Below are positions 1 to 8,722 of a stretch of 64,000 nt of DNA, piece after piece. The DNA comes from Thalassospira lucentensis (lineage in GTDB: Bacteria; Pseudomonadota; Alphaproteobacteria; Rhodospirillales; Thalassospiraceae). Each line of letters starts with the position of its first letter. Position 1 is the stretch's first letter. The position numbers and the translations under genes are program-made. The stretch spans positions 147,486 to 211,485 of the forward strand of contig NZ_LPVY01000020.1 of NCBI RefSeq assembly GCF_001613805.1, read 5' to 3'. The notes beneath the pieces are model-generated. The model saw nothing but the letters and a program-made list of their open reading frames with translations, had not been told where the DNA came from and did not search any database.

Positions 1-375
1 TGAAAGCGTCGTCCAGTTGGCAACATAGCCCGATGTCATCAAAAGGGCTGCTTCCTTGCCATGCAGATCGGCGAGCTCCTGCTCTAACGCGACATGCAGA
101 TGGTTGGAACCGGAAATATTGCGCGTGCCACCTGCACCGCCACCCTGACCGGTGATGGTGTTTTGCATGGCTTCAAGAACCTTTGGATGCTGTCCCATGC
201 CAAGATAGTCGTTTGAACACCAGACCGTAATTTTACGCGGCGCATCACCGTTTCCCGGATGATACATGGCTTTGGGGAATTCACCGACAATGCGTTCAAG
301 ATTGGCGAATACGCGGTAACGGCCTTCAGCCTTGAGGCCGGACAACGCGTCTTTAAAGAAGGTGTTATAATTCAT
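1..375 (-). CDS. hemA: 5-aminolevulinate synthase, N-terminal 125 residues (cut by window edge)
   Basis: Pyridoxal-phosphate enzyme that condenses glycine with succinyl-CoA to 5-aminolevulinate, the first step of the alphaproteobacterial haem and corrinoid pathway, in the cytoplasm. Reading the minus strand from ATG at 375 gives MNYNTFFKDAL, then the family-typical segments CSNDYLGMGQHP, GAGGTRNISGS and LHGKEAALLMTSGYVAN. The frame stays open to base 1, so about two thirds of the enzyme lies outside the window. A symmetrical FNR/FixK-like dyad lies about 180 bp upstream, which suggests oxygen control. The family assignment is confident; ALAS and AONS/KBL enzymes share this fold, but the N-terminal segment matches ALAS best. 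Confidence 0.9.
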   Translation of the reverse strand, partial: MNYNTFFKDALSGLKAEGRYRVFANLERIVGEFPKAMYHPGNGDAPRKITVWCSNDYLGMGQHPKVLEAMQNTITGQGGGAGGTRNISGSNHLHVALEQELADLHGKEAALLMTSGYVANWTTLS

Positions 376-550
376 CTTTTGTGTCTTTCGCCTGTCTCTT
401 TACCGCAGGTACGGGCTGTCTTTCATCCCGTTCTCTCACCCTTGGCAAAGCTCTGGTCCTGGCCGGATATGCGTACATCTCCGGATCAGCATGGTCCCGT
501 TTGACCGGGTCTTGATAACCTCCTTATCGGACATGGCTTCCGACTTGGCA

Positions 551-564
551 TTGACCCTTGTCAA
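551..564 (-). promoter_or_regulatory. FNR/FixK-like dyad upstream of hemA
   Basis: Perfect inverted repeat TTGAC-N4-GTCAA. The FNR-family consensus is TTGAT-N4-ATCAA, so each half differs at one base. A hexamer GATAAG on the minus strand (523-528) lies about 32 bp downstream of the dyad centre, close to the spacing of a class II activated promoter. A related dyad precedes hemN at 29387-29400. The regulatory role is inferred. Confidence 0.5.
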
Positions 565-832
565 AAATTTTAAAGCGATTCCAGTTTCACTTCGATTGTC
601 GTTTTCAGTGTCGCTGCGAACCACGCTGTCAAAGAAGGCGTCCATTCATTGTTTGTCGATCTCGCCATCACTCATGGCGTTGGGTGGTTCCCCATTCAAT
701 TCCTGTTCCCAATTTGGCGCTATTGATCGCATTTGGCAAGGTTTTGAAAGGACTTCCGACCCACAATTAAATCAATTCAAACAAGCAATAAAATCTATTA
801 ATTGCTATCAACTGAAAGTTTCTTGCTATGAT

Positions 833-866
833 GATGCCGCTGCGTCTTCATTGATGCAGCGACATC
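833..866. terminator. hairpin downstream of the aminotransferase gene
   Basis: GATGCCGCTGC (833-843) pairs with GCAGCGACATC (856-866), 11 bp with one G-U pair and a 12-nt loop. The T-rich flank follows on the plus strand (867-880), so the motif is a weak intrinsic terminator for the minus-strand gene and may act mainly as an mRNA 3' end. Confidence 0.4.
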
Positions 867-902
867 TATTTGTTTTGTAAAGGTTTTCTGTTCTGGGACG
901 GT

Positions 903-2309
903 TCAGCCGAGGCTGTTGTGCCAGTCCCCAAGAGCAGCTTCGACCTTGTCGAACATATCATGGACCTGCTGTTCGGTAATGATCAGAGGCGGGCAAAAGG
1001 CAACGCTATCGCCAAGTGCACGTAGGATCACACCGTGGTCCATACATTTTGCAACAACCGCCTTACCGGCAGCACCGACAGGCTGCATTGGTGTTTTCAG
1101 GCATTTGTCTTGGACTAGTTCAAATGCGCCAATCAGCCCGCGTCCGCGGGTTTCGCCGATATGTTCAAATTTGTTCAGGTCCTTAAGGCGTTTCTGGAAC
1201 GGCGACATAACATTGCGGACATGTTCGACAATACCGTCCTCTTCGTAGATGCGCAGCGTTTCAAGCGCAACGGCAGCCGCGACCGGATGGCCGGAATAGG
1301 TGAAGCCGTGGCCAAATGTACCGATCTCGTCGGATGCCTTTTTCGCAGCCTGATAAATCCTGTCATTGATAAACAGGGCCGAAATCGGCTGATAGGCCGA
1401 TGAAAGCTGCTTGGCGACCGTGATCATGTCGGGTTTAAGCCGGAAGGTTTCAGTGGCAAACATCCGTCCGGTCCGGCCAAATCCGCATATGACCTCGTCG
1501 GCGATAAACAGGATGTCGTACCGGTCCAGAACTTCCTGCACCTTTTCGAAATAGGTGCGCGGCGGCACGATCACGCCACCAGCCCCCATGATCGGTTCGG
1601 CGATAAACGCCCCGATGGTTTCCGGGCCTTCGGCCTGAATCAGGTCTTCAAGCTGTTCGGCAAGACGGGTCGCGAAATCCTCCTCTTCCTCGCCGGGCTG
1701 GGCCTCGCGCCAGTAATGCGGGGTTTCGGTATGGATGATGCGGTCAATCGGCAGATCAAACATTTTGTGATTGCCCGGAAGCCCGGTCATTGAGGCCGCA
1801 GCCACCGTCACCCCGTGATAACCCTTCTTGCGCGAGATGATCTTTTTCTTTTCCGGTTGGCCAATCGCATTGTGATAATACCAGACCATCTTGACCGCGG
1901 AATCCGTTGCTTCTGATCCGCTATTGGCAAAGAAAACCTTGGACATAGGGACGGGTACAAGTTCCAGAAGCTTTTCGGCCAGATCAATCGCCGGGTTGGT
2001 GCTGCGCGATGCGAAGGTGTGGTAATAGGGCAGGGTTTCAAGCTGCTTTGTCGCGGCTTTCACAAGGCGATTTTCGCCAAATCCCAGCGACGCACACCAA
2101 AGACCGGCCATGCCTTCGATAAAATCGCGGCCATTGTCATCGGTCACATAAATCCCGTGACCCTTTGAAATGATATGCGGCCCGGTTTTTTCGTGAGTGG
2201 CAAGGTTGGTATAGGGATGAAGATAGCTTGCGATATCGCGGCTGGCTGCTGAATTACCTTTGGCGGTCGGGGCAGTATCGATTGTCGTGGTGGTGGCGTT
2301 GGTGTTCAT
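903..2309 (-). CDS. class III (omega-amino acid:pyruvate type) aminotransferase
   Basis: A 468-residue PLP-dependent fold-type I aminotransferase of the omega-transaminase group, which moves amino groups from amines or omega-amino acids to pyruvate or another keto acid. Visible landmarks are NSGSEA (about 129-134, phosphate binding), YHG at about 164-166, the cofactor aspartate in [14 protein letters not shown] (D271) and the Schiff-base lysine K300 in [15 protein letters not shown]. Length is normal for the family. The ATG at 2309 follows AGAGG at 7-nt spacing. The first 25 residues are low-complexity and Thr/Ala-rich. It stands alone on the minus strand between usp and hemA. The exact amine donor cannot be read from sequence. 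Confidence 0.88.
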   Translation of the reverse strand: MNTNATTTTIDTAPTAKGNSAASRDIASYLHPYTNLATHEKTGPHIISKGHGIYVTDDNGRDFIEGMAGLWCASLGFGENRLVKAATKQLETLPYYHTFASRSTNPAIDLAEKLLELVPVPMSKVFFANSGSEATDSAVKMVWYYHNAIGQPEKKKIISRKKGYHGVTVAAASMTGLPGNHKMFDLPIDRIIHTETPHYWREAQPGEEEEDFATRLAEQLEDLIQAEGPETIGAFIAEPIMGAGGVIVPPRTYFEKVQEVLDRYDILFIADEVICGFGRTGRMFATETFRLKPDMITVAKQLSSAYQPISALFINDRIYQAAKKASDEIGTFGHGFTYSGHPVAAAVALETLRIYEEDGIVEHVRNVMSPFQKRLKDLNKFEHIGETRGRGLIGAFELVQDKCLKTPMQPVGAAGKAVVAKCMDHGVILRALGDSVAFCPPLIITEQQVHDMFDKVEAALGDWHNSLG

Positions 2310-2491
2310 GGCGAACCTCTGTTTCGTGCAGGAAAGATCCTGATGCTTTCAGGCACTTTAGTCAGCTATTTCCGGCATGGGAATCATTAGTTGGACCATG
2401 CTTTGGCGCGATCGGCAAAAACGAAACCGACAAACAAAACCGGCCGGGCAAGGGCACCGGCCGGCTTGGTAACGATGTCGTTGGTCGCAGC

Positions 2492-3334
2492 CTAGTGCGA
2501 CATCAGAACCGGCACCGTCATGTGACGCAGAAGATGCTGTGTCACACCCCCCATCATCAATTCACGCAGGCGCGGGCGGCCATAGGCACCGCAAACGATC
2601 AGGTCGATGCTTTCATCGGCCGCACGCGACAGCAGAAGGTCGCCAACGCTGATGCCGCTGGCATTCATGTTTTCCTTGCGGACATTCACCCCGTGGCGTT
2701 CAAGCCGTGAACCGATATCGACACCGGGAACAGGAATGGAGTCACGGGCGCCCTTGTTAGGGTCGGCACAAAGAACCAGGGCCGATTTGGCATTTTCAAG
2801 AAAGGCCATGCCGTCATTCACCGCACGGACGGCTTCGCGATACGGCTTCCACGCAACCATAACGCGTTCGCCAATCGTTTCGAACCGACCGGCATAGGGG
2901 ACGACCAGAACCGGGGTGCCCGCGGTCAGAATGGCCTTGTCAGGCATTTCCGAGGTTGAGGACGGATCGGCACTGTCCGGGTCATATTGGCCCAGAACCG
3001 TCAGGTCATGATGGCGGGCATACATGGCAACCGTGTCGGCAATCTCGGCTGCCGAGCATGGCGTTTCCTGCCAACTGAAGGTAACACCGGCGTCTTCGCA
3101 GGCTTTTGCGAAGTCGCGCTTGGCTTCCTTGGCGGTTTCGGCCATGGCCGCGCGCTGCTGATTGACGATTTCCTGGGAAATCTGAACTTCCATGAAACGC
3201 GGAATTTCGGCATAGGGCAGAAGAAACAGCCCGGTCAGATGGGCTTTTTGCGCCTTGGCAACTTTCAGGGCAACTGAAAGCCGTTGTGCGCAAGGGGCTG
3301 AATTGTCGATATGAACAAGGATATCCCGATACAT
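2492..3334 (-). CDS. universal stress protein with two UspA domains
   Basis: A 280-residue cytoplasmic protein made of two tandem UspA domains (about 1-145 and 155-280). The second domain ends with the nucleotide-binding pattern G-2X-G-9X-G in CGAYGRPRLRELMMGG. The start is placed at the ATG at 3334 because AAAGGAG precedes it at proper spacing and MYRDILVHID is the usual family start; an in-frame ATG at 3361 would add nine atypical residues. Tandem USPs are stress-survival proteins, often linked to respiration control. It is monocistronic here, upstream of the aminotransferase on the same strand but about 180 bp away. Confidence 0.88.
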   Translation of the reverse strand: MYRDILVHIDNSAPCAQRLSVALKVAKAQKAHLTGLFLLPYAEIPRFMEVQISQEIVNQQRAAMAETAKEAKRDFAKACEDAGVTFSWQETPCSAAEIADTVAMYARHHDLTVLGQYDPDSADPSSTSEMPDKAILTAGTPVLVVPYAGRFETIGERVMVAWKPYREAVRAVNDGMAFLENAKSALVLCADPNKGARDSIPVPGVDIGSRLERHGVNVRKENMNASGISVGDLLLSRAADESIDLIVCGAYGRPRLRELMMGGVTQHLLRHMTVPVLMSH

Positions 3335-3511
3335 CTGCCAGTCTCCTTTTCCGGGCAGCACCGCCTTCGATCAAGGCGGCTAGCGTGGTTATGAGAAGCA
3401 GTCTAATGCGATCAGTGGTGGCGTTCTTTGTTCTATCTCAAATTGCACTTATCGCGTGTATCTGAGTGTCGCGTGACCCTGTGGCGAGAAAATGGCCTTT
3501 GGCAAAAGGCA

Positions 3512-4060
3512 TCATCCATCAACGGGCTTGGACATCATCGGAATGGTCTTTTCCATGGTAGGCGTACCATTCTGCGGCATCGTTGTCGGGGCAGGGGATG
3601 TTACCAGACCGGGTGTTGCTCCCGCGGTCGGGTCGCTCATTATTTGCGCACCGGCCGATGGCATTACCCCCATGTTGTCACCTGAAATGATCGAAAGGCT
3701 TTTGTGCAATTGCTGTGACAGGGTTGACCAGTTGGTCTGAAGTGTATTGCAGGCTGCCGGGTCATTTTGCTGCACACAACGTTGTGCCATGCGATCAAGG
3801 ATGTCGAGCGCGATGCGTGCCTCGTCGATCTGTTGGCGCTGTATGTCGGTGATTGCGGCCTTTTGGGGATTTGGAGTCATGACGAATTTGTCATTTGCGG
3901 CATTCGCGGATGTTGCCGTGGTCGGGCCACCCCACGGAGTTACTATTTCCGCGGTGGTATCAGCGGCGGGATTGTTTTGTGCGGTGGGTTGCACGCATCC
4001 CGACAGCAGTGCCGCAGAAACAACAAGACCGGACAGGAGGCCAGCGCTTCTGATCTTCAT
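3512..4060 (-). CDS. small lipoprotein of unknown function
   Basis: A 182-residue predicted lipoprotein. The N terminus is MKIRSAGLL followed by a hydrophobic stretch and the lipobox LLSGC with Cys22 as the lipidated residue. The start at 4060 is chosen over 4081 because AAAGGAG sits just upstream and only this start gives a clean signal peptide. The mature part is rich in Ala, Pro, Thr and Gln, with a short middle segment containing two cysteines (RCVQQNDPAACNTL) and a Met/Pro-rich tail. I recognise no domain. It probably sits in the inner leaflet of the outer membrane or in the periplasm. Confidence 0.7.
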   Translation of the reverse strand: MKIRSAGLLSGLVVSAALLSGCVQPTAQNNPAADTTAEIVTPWGGPTTATSANAANDKFVMTPNPQKAAITDIQRQQIDEARIALDILDRMAQRCVQQNDPAACNTLQTNWSTLSQQLHKSLSIISGDNMGVMPSAGAQIMSDPTAGATPGLVTSPAPTTMPQNGTPTMEKTIPMMSKPVDG

Positions 4061-4202
4061 GACTTGCTCCTTTGGCCGCAAGGCGATGTGCGCCGGGCCG
4101 TTCCCTTTACCTTACATTGCCATTTATTGTACGGCCTTGCTTTTGCTTGTGAATATATTGGACCCAGTTACGCGTGATGTCCAGAAAAGGGCGCGTGACA
4201 GC

Positions 4203-5114
4203 TTATTGCCCCAGGCTTGGTTGCCGAGCTGGTGATATCAAGCGGGGTTCGTTCTTAAGCGCATTTCCGAGCCATTGCAGAACCAGCTTGATGCGCTCAA
4301 TGCGTTTGAGTTCTGGATGTGTAAGCACCCAAAGCCTGTTTGATGCGAATTGATGCAGAGACGTAACGCGTTCAAGATCGGGGATCGCCAGATCAGCAGG
4401 TAGGCAAGCATATCCAATTCCGGCGCGAGCAAGGCCTGCCATTGCAACAAAATCATCGCTACGATGGATGATACGGTCAGCATGGTTTTCGTCGAGCCAT
4501 TTAAATACCGGATGATTTCTTAGGGCTCCGCTGGCACCGATAAACCCACCGGGCAAGCGATCTGGAAATTTCAGGGCATTGAAATTCTGCTCGGTTTTTT
4601 TTGCCATATCGTGATTTGCGTAAAGTCCCCAATCTATCTTGCGAATTTCGCGACCGACAAGATATTCGGGCGGGAGTTCCGCGACCCGTATCGCGATATC
4701 AGCGTGGCGTTCGGCCATGTTGAATTCCTGATTACTTGCCAGAAGTTCAAGGCTGATATCTGGGTAGGCCGTCTGTAAGCGAGCGAAATAATCAGGCAGA
4801 ATGAAATAGGCAAAGCTTGTCGGTGCGGTAATTCGGACCGTCCCAGCAGCGGCAATATCGCGCCCGGAAACACTTAGATTGATAGCTTCGAAATTATTCA
4901 GGATTTGCCTTGCGGGGGCCAGCATCTCTTCTCCCGCATCAGTCAGACTGTACCGGCCTTTGATACGTTCGAATAGGCGTGTTCCGGTTTCTTTTTCCAA
5001 TGCATGGATATGGCGAAATACCGTTGTATTGCTGACATTTAGATGTTCGGCTGCTTTTTCAAGTGACCCGGCGTCGACAACGGCAAGAAACGATTTCACA
5101 TAATTCCAGTCCAT
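4203..5114 (-). CDS. LysR-family transcriptional regulator
   Basis: A 303-residue LysR-type regulator: winged HTH in residues 1-60 (LAVVDAGSLEKAAEHLNVSNTTVFRHIHALE), then a type 2 periplasmic-binding-like effector domain. It is divergent from the VOC-protein gene at 5225, with a 110-bp shared control region carrying the repeated decamer AAATTTGCAA. This is the usual arrangement for LysR autoregulation and control of the facing gene. The effector is unknown. Confidence 0.88.
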   Translation of the reverse strand: MDWNYVKSFLAVVDAGSLEKAAEHLNVSNTTVFRHIHALEKETGTRLFERIKGRYSLTDAGEEMLAPARQILNNFEAINLSVSGRDIAAAGTVRITAPTSFAYFILPDYFARLQTAYPDISLELLASNQEFNMAERHADIAIRVAELPPEYLVGREIRKIDWGLYANHDMAKKTEQNFNALKFPDRLPGGFIGASGALRNHPVFKWLDENHADRIIHRSDDFVAMAGLARAGIGYACLPADLAIPDLERVTSLHQFASNRLWVLTHPELKRIERIKLVLQWLGNALKNEPRLISPARQPSLGQ

Positions 5115-5125
5115 TTTGATCTTTC

Positions 5126-5175
5126 AAATTTGCAATGGATTTCTTCAAAATCGCCTATTTATTGTAAATTTGCAA
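5126..5175. promoter_or_regulatory. repeated AAATTTGCAA boxes in the LysR/VOC divergent promoter
   Basis: The decamer AAATTTGCAA occurs at 5126-5135 and again at 5166-5175, exactly 40 bp apart, about four helical turns. Two sites on one DNA face fit a LysR tetramer binding recognition and activation sites. The role is inferred. Confidence 0.45.
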
Positions 5176-5224
5176 ATTCATACGATGAAGCCGATAAAGC
5201 CAGACAACCAAGAGAGAGAGCAAA

Positions 5225-5602
5225 ATGATTGGTTATACATCGATTGGGACAAACAACCTTGCCACGTCCGGGGCATTTTACGACGCCATTCTTGGTATTA
5301 TGGGGGCCAAGCGGGTGATGGAGGTGGAGGATTTCATTGTCTGGGCACGTACGGAAGGAGAGGCCAATTTTTCGGTTCATCTTCCTTTTGACGGCAGGCG
5401 GGCGACCGTTGGGAATGGTGTAATGATCGCCTTGCAGGGAAAATCAAAGGACGAGGTCGATGCCGTATACAGCAAGGCGATCAGCATCGGGGCAGCATCG
5501 GAAGGGGAACCGGGTGCGCGCGGCGGTGATGATAGCGGTTTTTATGCAGCCTATTTTCGCGATCCGGATGGCAATAAAATCAACATTCATTACATGTCGT
5601 GA
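5225..5602 (+). CDS. VOC (glyoxalase/bleomycin-resistance) family protein
   Basis: A 125-residue single-domain vicinal-oxygen-chelate protein with paired beta-alpha-beta-beta-beta modules. The C-terminal segment YFRDPDGNKINIHY is the usual VOC end and includes a Glu/His-type metal ligand region. It starts at 5225 after a GAGAGAG purine tract. Divergently transcribed from the LysR regulator and followed after 53 bp by a GST-like gene on the same strand, so the two may form a small detoxification unit. The substrate is unknown. Confidence 0.8.
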   Translation: MIGYTSIGTNNLATSGAFYDAILGIMGAKRVMEVEDFIVWARTEGEANFSVHLPFDGRRATVGNGVMIALQGKSKDEVDAVYSKAISIGAASEGEPGARGGDDSGFYAAYFRDPDGNKINIHYMS

Positions 5603-5655
5603 TTTGCCTGAAACTTGGCGGTTTTTGGGGGGGGAACGGCTAAAAGGAGGTAGGG

Positions 5656-6369
5656 GTGGAACATCCGCATTTTAAGCTGATAGGCCACCGGCTGTGCCCG
5701 TATGTGAAACGGGTTGCAATGGTTATGGGGCACTACGCGATTGAGCATGAAAGGGAAGATATTCGTCTGGAAGACAAGCCAGTCTGGCTTGAAAAGTTCA
5801 GTTCGGAAAGGCAAGTGCCGGTCTTGCTTCTTGATCAAACGCGACCGCTAACCGAGGCTGCGGTTATTTGCGATTATCTCGACAGGATTAATGGTAGTGC
5901 GCTTTATCCGGTCGATCTGATTGAGAGTGCCGAACACAGTATCTGGATTCTACGAGCAGAGCGGATATTGTCGTTAACTGCAGATATTGTGTATCGGGCT
6001 CATAATGAACATGACTGCGATCTGACATTGCACAGGATCGGCCTGATATTAGCCATACTCAACAAGAAGCTTGAAACCGCTGGAGCCTTTCGCGAGATTG
6101 GGCTATGCATGGTCGATATGGCCTATGCGACCGCGTTTAGGGCATTTCCGGTATTGGTATCTGGGCTTAACCGGGATTTGTTTGCGGGGTTTGAACATGT
6201 TCGGGGCTGGAGCGAACGATTGTTAAAAAACGATATCGTGCGGACGGTAGTCCCCCAAACGTATCATGGGGAACTTCATCATTTTATCGCATCAAGACAA
6301 AGCTATCTGGCCAAAAGGCTATCGATGCTTCCGGTGCCACAAAAGCCAGCCTTATCTGCTTCCCAATAG
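5656..6369 (+). CDS. glutathione S-transferase-like protein (GTG start)
   Basis: A 237-residue protein with an N-terminal thioredoxin-fold GST domain (LIGHRLCPYVKRVAMVM at 8-24, with a CPYV motif like Omega/Beta GSTs; VPVLLLDQTRPLTEAAVICDYLD around 55-77 for glutathione binding) and a helical C-terminal domain that is poorly conserved. Translation is placed at GTG 5656, five bases after the strong Shine-Dalgarno AAAAGGAGG; no in-frame ATG nearby fits. It likely acts on conjugates or as a thiol reductase, but the activity is not determined by sequence. Confidence 0.75.
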   Translation: MEHPHFKLIGHRLCPYVKRVAMVMGHYAIEHEREDIRLEDKPVWLEKFSSERQVPVLLLDQTRPLTEAAVICDYLDRINGSALYPVDLIESAEHSIWILRAERILSLTADIVYRAHNEHDCDLTLHRIGLILAILNKKLETAGAFREIGLCMVDMAYATAFRAFPVLVSGLNRDLFAGFEHVRGWSERLLKNDIVRTVVPQTYHGELHHFIASRQSYLAKRLSMLPVPQKPALSASQ

Positions 6370-6396
6370 CTTTGTCAGGTTACAAATAACGGACCG

Positions 6397-6436
6397 AAAA
6401 GCCATCAATAGTGTATGTCTACTGTTGATGGCTTTT
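6397..6436. terminator. bidirectional intrinsic terminator
   Basis: AAAAGCCATCAA (6397-6408) pairs with TTGATGGCTTTT (6425-6436), flanked by A and T runs on the two sides. It lies between the convergent GST-like gene and the tetR gene and serves both. Confidence 0.85.
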
Positions 6437-6439
6437 TCT

Positions 6440-7057
6440 TTATGTTCTGTCTCGCGACACCATGGCGATGATGGTTTCAAACAATTCTTGCTTTGCCTGG
6501 TCGGCGGTGATTTCACCGGTTGCCGCGGCATAGGAGAGGGCCTCGGCGGCACCCAGAAAGCCCCAAAGACGCGGCATGGGGATTTTCCCCGTTGGGCTGA
6601 AAGACGACAGGATATCGCGGCATTTATCAATGAACAGAAGATGATAGTCCCGCTTGACCTGTTCGAGTTCCGGCGATCCGGCAAGCGATGCGATCACGCC
6701 CGAAATTTCGCGTCCCTGTGACAGCACACAGTCAACATAGGATGCCGCGATGACCGATGCCTTGTCGCGCAAGGTCGGGCTGCTTTGGGCCAGAGTGGCG
6801 TCCATCAATGCGGTCTGGCGCTGGTCGTAATCCTGATAAAGCGCGATCAGCAAACCAGACCGGGTGCCAAAATGATCATAGACCACCGGTTTGGTAACCC
6901 CGGCCTGCTCGGCAAGATTTCCAAGGCTAAGCCCCTCGGTTCCGCCGTCGTGGATCATCTTCCAGGCAACGTCGAGAAGTTGCCGGTTGCGATCTTCGCG
7001 GGTCATACGTTTACGGGGCTTATGCAACGGAGACTTTTTTGCACCGAGACTTGACAT
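6440..7057 (-). CDS. TetR-family transcriptional repressor
   Basis: A 205-residue TetR-type regulator: a basic N terminus, an HTH within residues about 20-65 (GLSLGNLAEQAGVTKPVVYDHFGTRSGLL) and an all-helical ligand domain. The start is placed at ATG 7057 (MSSLGAKK). An upstream ATG at 7132 would put the symmetrical operator at 7060-7108 inside the coding region. Divergent from the quinone reductase gene at 7151, so it most likely represses both. The ligand is unknown; quinones or electrophiles would fit the neighbour. Confidence 0.85.
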   Translation of the reverse strand: MSSLGAKKSPLHKPRKRMTREDRNRQLLDVAWKMIHDGGTEGLSLGNLAEQAGVTKPVVYDHFGTRSGLLIALYQDYDQRQTALMDATLAQSSPTLRDKASVIAASYVDCVLSQGREISGVIASLAGSPELEQVKRDYHLLFIDKCRDILSSFSPTGKIPMPRLWGFLGAAEALSYAAATGEITADQAKQELFETIIAMVSRDRT

Positions 7058-7059
7058 GG

Positions 7060-7108
7060 CTATATACCAAACGTAACTTACAGATAGTAACTTACTTATA
7101 GTATATAG
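7060..7108. promoter_or_regulatory. nested palindromic operator between tetR and the quinone reductase gene
   Basis: The 49-bp region is symmetrical about base 7084. CTATATAC (7060-7067) and GTATATAG (7101-7108) are the outer arms. Two copies of the self-palindromic GTAACTTAC (7073-7081 and 7087-7095) lie inside, with centres 14 bp apart. Such an array fits cooperative binding of two TetR dimers. The palindromes are seen directly; the binding is inferred. Confidence 0.7.
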
Positions 7109-7150
7109 TGATTGCCGTTGAGAGGCAATCACTTAGCAAGGAGATAAGCC

Positions 7151-7771
7151 ATGCGCGCGCTTGTTGTTGTCGCCCATCCAAATTCCGGTTCGTTCAGTCA
7201 TGCGGTCGCCAATCAAATTGGCAAAGGGATTGAGGATGCCGGGTCCGAACACAGTTTCGAGCTTGCCGATCTGTCGGAGGAGGGATTTGATCCGCGCTTC
7301 AATCAGGACGATATCGCGGCCTTCGAGATGAGGTCACCGTTTCCGGACGATGTGCTTGCCGAACAAAGGCGGATTGATGCCGCCGATACGCTGGTGCTGG
7401 TTTTTCCAATTTACTGGTGGTCGATGCCCGCAATCCTGAAAGGCTGGATCGATCGGGTGTTTTCAAATGGCTGGGCCTATGAGGATAATGACGGTGAAAA
7501 GGTGATCAAAAAGCTGAACCATCTGAAGGTTCATCTTGTCGCGATTGGTGGGGCAGGACTTGGCACGTTTGCCCGGCATGGATATTTCGGGGCCATGAAA
7601 CTGCAAATCCATCAGGGCATTTTTGATTATTGCGGAGTGAAAGTCGCAACTTCGGAATTGATGTTGCTGGCCGACGGCAATGACCCTGCGGAGCACCTTA
7701 AAAAGGCACGCGAGGTTGGGGCGGCGATCCCGGCAAAGGTGACAAAGCCGGAATTGGATATGGCGGGATAA
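7151..7771 (+). CDS. NAD(P)H:quinone oxidoreductase, flavodoxin-like fold
   Basis: A 206-residue flavoprotein of the NQO1/MdaB/KefF group, which transfers two electrons from NAD(P)H to quinones or similar electrophiles in the cytosol. It shows the FMN/FAD-binding start MRALVVVAHPNSGSFSHAVAN and the central VFPIYWWSMPAILKGWIDRVF segment typical of the family. A strong AAGGAGA ribosome site precedes ATG 7151. It is paired with a divergent TetR gene, suggesting induction by the compounds it reduces. Confidence 0.87.
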   Translation: MRALVVVAHPNSGSFSHAVANQIGKGIEDAGSEHSFELADLSEEGFDPRFNQDDIAAFEMRSPFPDDVLAEQRRIDAADTLVLVFPIYWWSMPAILKGWIDRVFSNGWAYEDNDGEKVIKKLNHLKVHLVAIGGAGLGTFARHGYFGAMKLQIHQGIFDYCGVKVATSELMLLADGNDPAEHLKKAREVGAAIPAKVTKPELDMAG

Positions 7772-7794
7772 ATCTCGTTAGACCGGCCATCAAA

Positions 7795-7827
7795 AGCAAA
7801 ACGCCCGCAGATTTTCCCTGCGGGCGT
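7795..7827 (-). terminator. intrinsic terminator of pyrE
   Basis: ACGCCCGCAG (7801-7810) pairs with CTGCGGGCGT (7818-7827); on the minus strand the stem is followed by a T-rich tract (complement of 7790-7800). Confidence 0.85.
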
Positions 7828-7852
7828 CTGAATTTGGCAATGTGTTGCCGGC

Positions 7853-8542
7853 TTAGTCGTGCTTTCCGCCATTGGCTTTTGACCAGCCGATTGGATCAGC
7901 AAGGAAGGCCCGAACGCCTTCGATGGCTTCTTTGGGGAAGTATTCGCCTTCTTCGGCAACGGCCAGAACATCGGCCCAGGTTGCCAGGTAATGCAGTTCG
8001 ATGTCGTCCTTTTTCAGTTCCTCAAGCGCGTTGGGGAACACACCATAGAAGAACACGACAAAGGCATGTTTGCATTCGGCGCCGGTTTCGCGGATGGCAT
8101 TGACGAAATTGACTTTTGATGCGCCGTCGGTGGCAAGGTCTTCGACCAGAAGAACGCGCTGGCCTTCGTGGATGTCGCCCTCGATCCGTGCCTTGCGGCC
8201 AAATCCCTTTGGCTTCTTGCGGACATACTGCATCGGCAGGTCCAGGACATCGGCCAGCCAAGCGGAATAGGGGATGCCCGCGGTTTCACCACCGGCGACC
8301 GCATCAAATGCCTCGTAACCGGCCTTGTCGGAAACCTGACGGGCTGCAAGTTCCATGACCTTGCGGCGTGCGCGCGGGAAGGAAATCAGTTTGCGGCAGT
8401 CGATATAAACCGGGCTTGCCCAGCCGGATGTCAGGATATAGGCCTCTTCCGGGCGGAAATTCACAGCCCCGATATCAAGCAAAATCTTTGCGACGGTTTT
8501 GGCAGCATACGAGCAATGCGCGGTCGAAGTTCCGTTGGTCAT
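7853..8542 (-). CDS. pyrE: orotate phosphoribosyltransferase
   Basis: A 229-residue enzyme joining orotate to PRPP to make OMP in de novo pyrimidine synthesis. The PRPP-binding loop is seen as VLLVEDLATDGASK, and the early FRPEEAYILTSGWASPVYIDCR segment is typical of alphaproteobacterial PyrE. The start is placed at ATG 8542 (MTNGTSTAHCS), preceded by AAAGGG; an upstream in-frame ATG at 8740 would add 66 non-conserved residues and run through a palindromic promoter region. It stands alone, facing away from the XRE gene. Confidence 0.9.
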   Translation of the reverse strand: MTNGTSTAHCSYAAKTVAKILLDIGAVNFRPEEAYILTSGWASPVYIDCRKLISFPRARRKVMELAARQVSDKAGYEAFDAVAGGETAGIPYSAWLADVLDLPMQYVRKKPKGFGRKARIEGDIHEGQRVLLVEDLATDGASKVNFVNAIRETGAECKHAFVVFFYGVFPNALEELKKDDIELHYLATWADVLAVAEEGEYFPKEAIEGVRAFLADPIGWSKANGGKHD

Positions 8543-8722
8543 GGCGACTATACCCTTTTTCGGATCGAATATTTGCGCACGTCTTAGCGTTTTTGAACTC
8601 AAAGCGCAAAGAAAAGCCGCTGTCCAGCTGGTCAGGATCAGGTGCCCGGTGTTGCCGGGGGCAAATTTGCGGGCAGCAGAGCCGGATGCGAATAACGCAG
8701 TGCCGATTTGAAATATCAAAAC

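Larger units (their letters stand above)
376..902. other. intergenic region between the aminotransferase and hemA
   Basis: No credible gene. On the minus strand this is the 3' side of the aminotransferase and the promoter side of hemA. It holds a strong hairpin near 833-866 and an FNR-like dyad at 551-564. The segment 760-830 is distinctly AT-rich compared with its surroundings. Confidence 0.6.

Noticed and set aside
720..737. Possible second FNR box (TTGATCGCATTTGGCAAG) before hemA
   Set aside because: The second half does not match TCAA at the proper spacing.
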